From assembly GCA_905373325.1 (NCBI GenBank), contig CAJPTB010000111.1, positions 1 through 6,563 on the forward strand: a stretch of DNA of 6,563 bases. The letters run 5' to 3'. The position numbers and the translations under genes were made by a program. The notes beneath the pieces were generated by a model. That model made no database searches, was not told the origin of the DNA, and saw only the letters and a list, made by a program, of their open reading frames with translations. Below are positions 1 to 4,977 of the stretch, piece by piece (within the stretch, counting starts at the first letter, position 1; each line of letters begins with the position of its first letter). The stretch is from an uncultured Ancrocorticia sp. (lineage in GTDB: Bacteria > Actinomycetota > Actinomycetes > Actinomycetales > Actinomycetaceae).

Positions 1-633
1 GGATTCGGCGAGCTTGACGGCCGCGGCGACGCCGTCGACCACGGGCGCGCCGGTCCTTTCCTCGATGGCCTTGTCGAGGCCGGCCATTCCCCCGCAGCCG
101 AGCACGATCACTTCGGCGCCGTCTTCTTTCAAAGCGAGCTCGGCCTGCCTGACGATCGCGTCGACCACTTTGCTCTCCTCCCCTTCGAGCTCCAGGACGC
201 CCAGGCCCGACGATCGAACGGAGGCGCAGTGGCTTGACAGGCCGCCCAAAAGCAGGCGCTCCTCGATGAGGGGAACCGCGCGGTCGAGGGTGGTGACCAC
301 GGAATAGCGGTAGCCCAAGAGCATCGCCAGATGGGCGGCGGCGTCGGTGATGTCGACGACGGGCGCTTCGACAAGCTCTTTCAGCCCCTCCTGGCCGTGT
401 TCGCCGAATCCGGCTTGGACCACGGCGTCGTAGGGCTCGTCGTATGCGAGGACCCTGTCCATGACGGCGACGGCGGCGAGGTAGCTTTCCATGTTCCCTT
501 CGCACGAGTCGGCGCCGAAGAAGGGCGTGAGGCCGACGACCTCGGTTCCGGGCGACGCCGCGGCCGCGGCTCCCTTGCGGATCGACTCGGTCATCGACTC
601 GGTCGTGTTGACGTTGACGACGAGGATTCTCAT
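1..633 (-). CDS. Asp/Glu/hydantoin racemase-superfamily protein (3' end beyond window)
   Basis: 211 codons are visible and the C-terminus lies beyond base 1. Family members are usually about 230-245 residues, so perhaps 20-30 are missing. The protein opens with a beta strand and a variant of the family's N-terminal NPNST loop (residues 5-14, VVNVNTTESM). It has the central VVTTLDRAVPLIEERL segment (112-127) and ends with LGCGGMAGLDKAI (178-190) and PVVDGVAAAVKLAE (197-210), all hallmarks of hydantoin/allantoin racemases. The second catalytic cysteine is Cys180. The first, usually in an ACFGDPG-type motif, is replaced by glycine (QAGFGEHG, Gly75). Racemase activity is therefore doubtful, and a one-cysteine reaction such as a decarboxylase or isomerase is possible. 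No signal peptide is seen, so it is probably cytosolic. The start overlaps the symporter stop as ATGA, with a strong upstream RBS. The family is clear; the reaction and substrate are not. Confidence 0.87.
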   Translation of the reverse strand, partial: MRILVVNVNTTESMTESIRKGAAAAASPGTEVVGLTPFFGADSCEGNMESYLAAVAVMDRVLAYDEPYDAVVQAGFGEHGQEGLKELVEAPVVDITDAAAHLAMLLGYRYSVVTTLDRAVPLIEERLLLGGLSSHCASVRSSGLGVLELEGEESKVVDAIVRQAELALKEDGAEVIVLGCGGMAGLDKAIEERTGAPVVDGVAAAVKLAES

Positions 634-2132
634 GCCTGGCTTCCTTCCTTGCGTTGCGTGCCGCTGAAGGCGCCGGTCTTGCCTTGCGCGCTGAAGGCGC
701 CGTCGGGTTCGCCGCGATCTGCGTCGTCGCCTTCGGTTTCGGAGCGACCCTCGCGGCCTTCAGCTTCGACGTACCGTCTCAAGCTGGAAGGCGCCGTCGT
801 CATGAGCAGATAGTAAATGAGGCCCGCCGGGATGAGCGACGAATACCACGCGACCGACTCAAAGACGAAGGCCACGGCGACGCCGACCAAGGTGGCGACG
901 TAGGCGGCCCAGTTGACGCCCTTGAATCTGCCGTCCTTCTTGTACAGTTCGACGACGTCGAGCCGCTGGCGGCGAATCAGATAGTAATCGACCGCCATGA
1001 TCGCGAAGACGGGCCCGAGGAAGGCCGAGTAGATCTGGACGAAGGTCTGCAGCCCGTCGGCCGACTCCTTGGAGACCAGCTTCCATGGGAAGGTGGCGAT
1101 CGAGAGCAGGCCCACAAGGGCAACGGCCGGTTTGAACGGGATCTTGAAAATGTCTTGCAGCACGTAGACCGGGGGCACGACGTTGTTGAGGACGTTCGTC
1201 GTCACTTGGGCGAAAACGATGAACAGAAGCGTGACGATGAGAAGGAGTTTGTTGTCGACCGCTCCCGAGAAGACGTCGATGGGGTCTTTGGTTCCGGTGG
1301 CCTGCGAGACGATGAGCCCGATGAGCCCCATGAACACCGTGACGGGAAGGATCGAGAAGGCGTAGATCGTGGTCAACAGGCTGCGGCCCGTTCCCTTCGA
1401 GTGCTCGCGCGAATAGTCCGAGACATTGAGGATCATCGTGGCGTAGATGCCCAAGAACAGCATCGTCGCGTTCCAGAACTTCAGGCCCCATGTGCCTTCG
1501 TTCCCCGCCCCGAGCGACTCCGAAATCTGGTCTCCGTACTTCGCGACGGTGGAAGCGAACATGTAGATCAGCGAGAGGATGATGAAAACCGCTCCGACGT
1601 TCTCCAGCCATTTGATCCCCTCGAAGCCGAAGATGGACAGCAGCGTTTGAAGCCCCAGGAGGACTATGAAATAGAACCAGACGTTCTCGAAGCCGAAGAT
1701 GATCCCCGAGCACTTTGAGAGCGCCGCGGCTCCGATCCAGCTCTGGAATCCGTACCATACAAGGGCGGGAACGGCTCGCACGAGCCCAGGAAGGGCCGTC
1801 CCATGGAAGCCGAAAGACGCCCGCGCGTGAACGACGAATGGGATGCCGTACTTGTATCCGGCCGCTCCGTTGAGCATGAGGCAGAATCCAATGACGAAGC
1901 ATCCAATCGTCATGGCGACGATCGACTGCAGGAGATTGAGCGTTCCCACCAGACTCGAGCCCATCGTGAACGTTCCGATGGAAACGCATCCGCCGAGCCA
2001 GGCGAAAAAGTAGGAGGTCTTGCCCATCGTTCGACGGGTCGTAGGCTGCAAGCTTTCGACAGTGCCGGTGGCCGCGATTTCGGCCCGCTCGGCAGAGGTG
2101 ACGGCATCGCCGCCAGGGGGTGTTGTCTTCAT
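630..2132 (-). CDS. NCS1-family nucleobase/hydantoin/allantoin:cation symporter
   Basis: A 500-residue inner-membrane transporter with about 12 hydrophobic segments, from roughly residue 40 to 446, the usual NCS1 size and LeuT-type fold. Recognisable family features are the TM3 segment VRAVPALVWYGFQSWIG (118-134, with Trp126 and Gln130), TM6 GIYATMILNVSDYSRE (228-243), TM8 FAQVTTNVLNNVVPP (307-321) and GPVFAIMAVDYYLIRRQRLD (373-392) followed by VELYKKDGRF. By my recalled alignment with Mhp1, Trp126, Gln130 and Asn317 match the substrate residues Trp117, Gln121 and Asn318, and Ala308, Thr311 and Thr312 match the sodium site. The Mhp1 Trp220 position is Tyr230. A charged 48-residue C-terminal tail follows the last membrane segment. 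The start at 2132 has a good RBS; longer in-frame starts at 2258 and 2234 would run through the putative operator. Overlap with a racemase-like gene suggests a hydantoin, ureide or nucleobase substrate, but the exact one cannot be read from sequence. Confidence 0.93.
   Translation of the reverse strand: MKTTPPGGDAVTSAERAEIAATGTVESLQPTTRRTMGKTSYFFAWLGGCVSIGTFTMGSSLVGTLNLLQSIVAMTIGCFVIGFCLMLNGAAGYKYGIPFVVHARASFGFHGTALPGLVRAVPALVWYGFQSWIGAAALSKCSGIIFGFENVWFYFIVLLGLQTLLSIFGFEGIKWLENVGAVFIILSLIYMFASTVAKYGDQISESLGAGNEGTWGLKFWNATMLFLGIYATMILNVSDYSREHSKGTGRSLLTTIYAFSILPVTVFMGLIGLIVSQATGTKDPIDVFSGAVDNKLLLIVTLLFIVFAQVTTNVLNNVVPPVYVLQDIFKIPFKPAVALVGLLSIATFPWKLVSKESADGLQTFVQIYSAFLGPVFAIMAVDYYLIRRQRLDVVELYKKDGRFKGVNWAAYVATLVGVAVAFVFESVAWYSSLIPAGLIYYLLMTTAPSSLRRYVEAEGREGRSETEGDDADRGEPDGAFSAQGKTGAFSGTQRKEGSQA
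641..650 (-). promoter_or_regulatory. Ribosome binding site of the racemase-like gene
   Basis: On the minus strand AAGGAAGGAA lies 7 bases upstream of the ATG at 633, inside the last codons of the symporter gene. Together with the ATGA stop/start overlap it fixes the start and suggests translational coupling of the two genes. Confidence 0.7.
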
Positions 2133-2140
2133 TGACACAT

Positions 2141-2151
2141 CTCTTCCCTTC
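2141..2151 (-). promoter_or_regulatory. Ribosome binding site deciding the symporter start
   Basis: The purine-rich minus-strand GAAGGGAAGAG ends 8 bases before the ATG at 2132. Neither upstream in-frame ATG (2258, 2234) is needed, and the 500-residue product from 2132 matches the family length. Confidence 0.6.
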
Positions 2152-2205
2152 AACTTCCGGTAGAACCGGTAGGTTTCCGTTGTCGGCGGGAGAGAACTTC
2201 CACGA

Positions 2206-2225
2206 TGCGGAACTAAAGTTCCACA
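2206..2225. promoter_or_regulatory. Putative operator: inverted repeat before the symporter gene
   Basis: GGAACT-AA-AGTTCC at 2209-2222 is an inverted repeat with perfect 6-bp arms; one further mismatched pair and a TG/CA pair extend it to 20 bp. It sits 74-93 bases upstream of the ATG at 2132, just downstream of the likely transcription start, where a repressor would block transcription. Related half-sites occur at 2195-2201 and 2152-2158. The binding protein is not encoded in this window. Confidence 0.45.
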
Positions 2226-2238
2226 TGCCGACATACTC

Positions 2239-2268
2239 AGGTTAGAGACGCAGCCCACAGCAGGTCAA
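2239..2268 (-). promoter_or_regulatory. Candidate promoter of the symporter cassette
   Basis: On the minus strand TTGACC (plus 2263-2268, five of six to the -35 consensus) is followed after 18 bases by TAACCT (plus 2239-2244), a weak -10 with the first T, the second-position A and the last T conserved. Transcription would begin near 2232, leaving a leader of about 100 bases that contains the palindrome. This is a pattern match only. Confidence 0.35.
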
Positions 2269-2430
2269 GGGGCGCGGCCGGGGAATCGACTCCAAGAAAG
2301 AATCGGGAAACGCACGGGACGCCGAGCGCGACGATGGTCCCAATCAATCTGCCGTTCTTAGGAAGCCGGGTCACGCCGCGGGCGCGGGAAGCAAAGGAGG
2401 CCCCGCGAAGCCTCCAAACCGCCGTTTCGT

Positions 2431-2454
2431 GTCTGCGCCCGCCTGGGCGCGGAC
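2431..2454 (-). terminator. Second hairpin behind rpsA
   Basis: Ten-base arms with one mismatch (GTCTGCGCCC at 2431-2440 against GGGCGCGGAC at 2445-2454) around a 4-base loop, starting 6 bases beyond the first stem. On the minus strand the mismatch is C against A, leaving six GC pairs next to the loop. No U-tract follows. It may back up the first hairpin or protect the mRNA 3' end. Confidence 0.4.
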
Positions 2455-2460
2455 GCAACG

Positions 2461-2492
2461 AAGGCGCGGGGCTCTGCCGAGCCCCGCGCCTT
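2461..2492 (-). terminator. Stem-loop terminator after rpsA
   Basis: A perfect 14-bp, very GC-rich stem (AAGGCGCGGGGCTC and its complement) encloses a 4-base loop, 28 bases past the rpsA stop codon. Downstream on the minus strand the tract is only TTCGTT, so it lacks a strong U-run; hairpins with weak U-tracts are often seen after actinobacterial genes. Confidence 0.72.
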
Positions 2493-2520
2493 TGCGACCG
2501 GTCCGTCGAGCGGCCAGCCG

Positions 2521-3981
2521 TCAGTTGTTCGTCAGCTTCTCACGCAGCGCGGCGAGAGCCTCGTTGGACACGAGCGTTCCGCCCGTCTCCGAGCCGGACG
2601 AGTAAGAAGCCTGAGCCGACTCGGACTCCTCGGGCGCCGGAGCAGCGGCGGCGTCGGCCTCCAACGCCTTGGCGACTTGAGCCTTGTGGGCCTCCCAGCG
2701 GGCCTGCGCTGCGGCGTACTCGTTCTCCCAAGCCTCGCGCTGAGCCTCGAAGCCTTCGAGCCACTCGTTCGTCTCGGGGTCGAAGCCCTCGGGATACTTG
2801 TAGTTGCCGTCCTCGTCGTACTCCGCGGCCATGCCGTAAAGCGAAGCGTCGAAATCCTCCGAGTGGGGGTCCACGCCTTCGTTGGCCTGTTTGAGCGAGA
2901 GGGAGATGCGGCGGCGCTCCAAGTCGATGTCGATGACCTTGACGAAGACGTCCTCGCCGACCTTGACGACCTGCTCCGGCAAGTCGACATGGCGCTGGGC
3001 CAGCTCCGAAATGTGGACGAGGCCTTCGATCCCGTCCTCGACGCGGACGAAAGCGCCGAAGGGCACGAGCTTCGTGACCTTGCCGGGCACGATCTGGCCG
3101 ATGCCGTGGGTGCGCGCGAAAGTCTGCCAGGGATCTTCCTGCGTCGCCTTGAGCGAAAGGGAGACGCGCTCGCGGTCCATGTCGACGTCGAGGACTTCGA
3201 CGGTGACCTTCTGGCCGACCTCGACGACTTCCGAAGGATGGTCGATGTGCTTCCAGGAAAGCTCGGAAACGTGGACGAGGCCGTCGACGCCGCCGAGATC
3301 GACGAAGGCGCCGAAATTGACGATGGAGGAGATGACGCCGTCGCGCACCTGCCCCTTCTTGAGGTTCGTGAGGAACTCGCCGCGCGCCTGGGACTGGGTC
3401 TCCTCGAGCCACGAGCGGCGCGAGAGGACGACGTTGTTGCGGTTCTTGTCGAGTTCGATGATTTTCGCCTCGATCTCCCGGCCGATGTAGGGCTGAAGAT
3501 CGCGGACGCGACGCATTTCGACGAGGGAAGCGGGAAGGAATCCACGCAGACCGATGTCGAGGATGAGGCCGCCCTTGACGACTTCGATGACCGTACCGGT
3601 GACGACACCGTCGGCTTCCTTGACCTCTTCGATCTGCGACCACGCACGTTCGTACTGCGCACGCTTCTTCGAAAGGAGCAGACGGCCTTCCTTGTCTTCC
3701 TTCTGGAGGACGAGCGCCTCGACTTGGTCGCCGACTTCGACGACTTCGTCGGGATTGATGTCGTGCTTGATCGACAGTTCCTTCGAGGGGATGACCCCCT
3801 CTGTCTTGTAGCCGACATCGAGAAGAACTTCGTCATGATCGACTTTGACGACAGTTCCTTCGATTATGTCGCCGTCGTTGAAATACTTGATGGTTGCATC
3901 GACGGCGGCGATAAGGTCTTCCTCGGACCCGATGTCGTTGATTGCGACCTCGGGCAGCGAGGCGGGGGTGTTTGCGGTCAT
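2521..3981 (-). CDS. rpsA: 30S ribosomal protein S1
   Basis: 486 residues with four S1 RNA-binding domains at about 38-107, 123-189, 210-278 and 295-364. Domains 3 and 4 share near-identical cores (FGAFVDLGGVDGLVHVSELS at 223-242 and FGAFVRVEDGIEGLVHISEL at 308-327). E. coli S1 has six domains; the four-domain form of about 480 residues is usual in actinobacteria. The segment after domain 4 (YGMAAEYDEDGNYKYPEGF at 382-400, then ETNEWLEGFEAQREAW) and the C-terminal EALAALREKL match the actinobacterial S1 tail, with an Ala/Pro/Ser-rich linker (about 441-468) between. The protein acts at the 30S platform in mRNA binding and initiation. The start at 3981 has GGAG 10 bases upstream (plus 3992-3995); the longer open frame up to 4269 has no family-like sequence and crosses the promoter. 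It is transcribed divergently from the methyltransferase. No coaE follows, although many actinobacteria have it there. Confidence 0.97.
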   Translation of the reverse strand: MTANTPASLPEVAINDIGSEEDLIAAVDATIKYFNDGDIIEGTVVKVDHDEVLLDVGYKTEGVIPSKELSIKHDINPDEVVEVGDQVEALVLQKEDKEGRLLLSKKRAQYERAWSQIEEVKEADGVVTGTVIEVVKGGLILDIGLRGFLPASLVEMRRVRDLQPYIGREIEAKIIELDKNRNNVVLSRRSWLEETQSQARGEFLTNLKKGQVRDGVISSIVNFGAFVDLGGVDGLVHVSELSWKHIDHPSEVVEVGQKVTVEVLDVDMDRERVSLSLKATQEDPWQTFARTHGIGQIVPGKVTKLVPFGAFVRVEDGIEGLVHISELAQRHVDLPEQVVKVGEDVFVKVIDIDLERRRISLSLKQANEGVDPHSEDFDASLYGMAAEYDEDGNYKYPEGFDPETNEWLEGFEAQREAWENEYAAAQARWEAHKAQVAKALEADAAAAPAPEESESAQASYSSGSETGGTLVSNEALAALREKLTNN

Positions 3982-4005
3982 GAAATAATGACTCCGATAC
4001 GGACA

Positions 4006-4049
4006 ATTGTAGAGATATGGATAAATACGATGTGGAAGGCCCACACCAA
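4006..4049 (-). promoter_or_regulatory. Candidate promoter(s) of rpsA
   Basis: Two overlapping possibilities read on the minus strand. TACAAT (plus 4006-4011) is a five-of-six -10 box without a clear -35 and would give a leader of only about 18 bases starting close to the GGAG site. Alternatively TTGGTG (plus 4044-4049) is followed after 16 bases by TATTTA (plus 4022-4027). The stretch 3981-4030 is clearly more AT-rich than its surroundings, as expected for a strong promoter. Confidence 0.42.
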
Positions 4050-4094
4050 GTCCAGAGTCTACGGGACGATTCTCGGCTGCGCAAGCGCTTTGTG

Positions 4095-4106
4095 GCGTCA
4101 TGACGC
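4095..4106. promoter_or_regulatory. Perfect 12-bp palindrome in the divergent rpsA/methyltransferase promoter region
   Basis: GCGTCATGACGC is fully self-complementary. It lies 114 bases upstream of the rpsA start and 64 bases upstream of the methyltransferase start, and abuts a GATAAT hexamer (4108-4113) that could be the -10 box of the plus-strand gene. A CGATT-N5-AATCG inverted repeat follows at 4119-4133. It could be a protein-binding site, but 12 bp may also arise by chance. Confidence 0.3.
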
Positions 4107-4170
4107 GGATAATCTGATCGATTCCCTCAATCGGCTCTGAACCGGGCTTTGTCACACAAAGGAGACTGCC

Positions 4171-4977
4171 ATGTGGGTAGGCCGCGAGCCCCTGGACTCG
4201 GACGAACGTCCCAGCGTTGCGCATTCGCGCTGGTGGTCCGCCAACGCCGCGGACTACCTGGCAGAACACGCCGACGTGCTGGGCGAGGCCGACTTCGTGT
4301 GGGGGCCGGAGGGGCTCGAAGAATCCGAGGCCGAGGTACTGGGCGATCCGTCGGAGCTTCGAGGCTCCCGCATCCTCGAAATCGGGGCGGGGGCGGCCCA
4401 GTGCTCCAGATATCTCGCCGGTCTGGGCGCCCGCGTCGTCGCGACCGACGTCTCACTCGGCATGCTGGCCGAGGCGGCGTCGATCAACGCGTCCGCGTCC
4501 GCGGAGGCGCCCCTCGTCGCAGCGGACGGGCTCCGGCTTCCCTTCGCCGAGGGCTCTTTCGACGTCGTCTTCACGAGCTTCGGCGTCGTCCCTTTCGTCG
4601 AAAACCTAGAGGACCTGTTTGCCGGCGTGGCGAGAGTGCTCGTTCCAGGAGGGGTCTTCGCCTATTCGGCTCCGCATCCCGTGCGATGGATGTTCCCCGA
4701 CTCGCCGACGAAGCGCGACATGACCGTCACGACGTCCTACTTCTCGTCCGCTCCTTACCTCGAGCGCGGGGACGACGGCGAACTGGTCTACGTCGAATGC
4801 CACCACACGCTGAGCGAGCACATGAACGCCCTGACGGCTGCGGGCTTCGCGATCGAACGCGTGTGGGAGCCTGAGTGGCCGAAAGGGAGGGACGTCGTGT
4901 GGGGCGGCTGGGGCCCGGAGCGGTCTCCCTGGATTCCCGGAACGCTCATCGTCCGCGCAAAACGGAGGCGTCAGTGA
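4171..4977 (+). CDS. Class I SAM-dependent methyltransferase
   Basis: 268 residues with a Rossmann-type methyltransferase core. The SAM-binding motif I is ILEIGAGAAQCSRYLAGLG (68-86), the acidic end of strand 2 is Asp93 (VVATDVS), AADG with Asp119 fits the adenine-contact loop, motif IV is FDVVFTSFG (130-138) and VLVPGG (156-161) is the usual post-motif turn. The N-terminal WWSANAADYLAEHADVLGEA (21-40) and DFVWGPEGL, and the C-terminal APHPVRWMFPD (167-177), EPEWPKG and PGTLIV, match a family I recall as common in actinobacteria near rpsA and polA. The substrate is unknown to me. The usual Cys of VGCGAAQ is Ala here. AAAGGAG lies 6 bases before the ATG (4158-4164), fixing the start. It is divergent from rpsA and its stop overlaps the end of polA. 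It is probably cytosolic, with no signal peptide. Confidence 0.92.
   Translation: MWVGREPLDSDERPSVAHSRWWSANAADYLAEHADVLGEADFVWGPEGLEESEAEVLGDPSELRGSRILEIGAGAAQCSRYLAGLGARVVATDVSLGMLAEAASINASASAEAPLVAADGLRLPFAEGSFDVVFTSFGVVPFVENLEDLFAGVARVLVPGGVFAYSAPHPVRWMFPDSPTKRDMTVTTSYFSSAPYLERGDDGELVYVECHHTLSEHMNALTAAGFAIERVWEPEWPKGRDVVWGGWGPERSPWIPGTLIVRAKRRRQ

Larger units (their letters stand above)
2133..2520. other. Non-coding region between rpsA and the symporter cassette
   Basis: 388 bases without a believable gene. The rpsA side (about 2396-2492) holds several stem-loops, the strongest being the perfect 14-bp stem at 2461-2492. The symporter side (about 2152-2268) holds a candidate promoter, a palindrome and repeated AACTTCC-like sites. 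The middle (about 2294-2395) shows nothing I can name. The only open frames here are short, arginine-rich and cross the hairpins. Confidence 0.75.

Noticed and set aside
654..1718. Open frame of 354 codons on the plus strand across the symporter gene
   Set aside because: Highly charged, Arg/Asp-rich product typical of the antisense of a hydrophobic membrane-protein gene. The NCS1 protein explains this DNA.
2157..2172. CCGGTAG repeated at a 9-base interval
   Set aside because: Only two 7-base copies within the leader; too short to separate from chance and not matching the operator half-sites.
859..2226. Open frame of 455 codons on the minus strand, shifted relative to the symporter
   Set aside because: An Arg/His/Pro-rich frame-shifted shadow with no recognisable domain. 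The in-phase NCS1 frame shows full family motifs.
2133..2258. N-terminal extension of the symporter to ATGs at 2258 or 2234
   Set aside because: The extra 34-42 residues are unlike NCS1 proteins, lie across the putative operator, and the ATG at 2132 has its own RBS and gives the usual family length.
2282..2293. Near-palindrome GGAATCGACTCC upstream of the symporter -35 box
   Set aside because: One mismatched pair in 12 bp, no second copy, and such matches are common by chance; not strong enough to call an operator.
2237..2458. 73-codon minus-strand open frame in the rpsA/symporter spacer
   Set aside because: Arg/Gly/Ala-rich, crosses a hairpin and the candidate promoter, has no convincing RBS and no recognisable similarity.
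2677..4140. Open frame of 487 codons on the plus strand, antisense to nearly all of rpsA
   Set aside because: It arises because high-G+C codon usage in rpsA avoids stops in the opposing frame. The product is a monotonous Asp/Leu/Val-rich chain with no domain, while the minus strand gives unmistakable S1.
3982..4269. N-terminal extension of S1 to 4269
   Set aside because: It would cover the AT-rich promoter region and the methyltransferase RBS. The start at 3981 has an RBS and begins like other S1 proteins.
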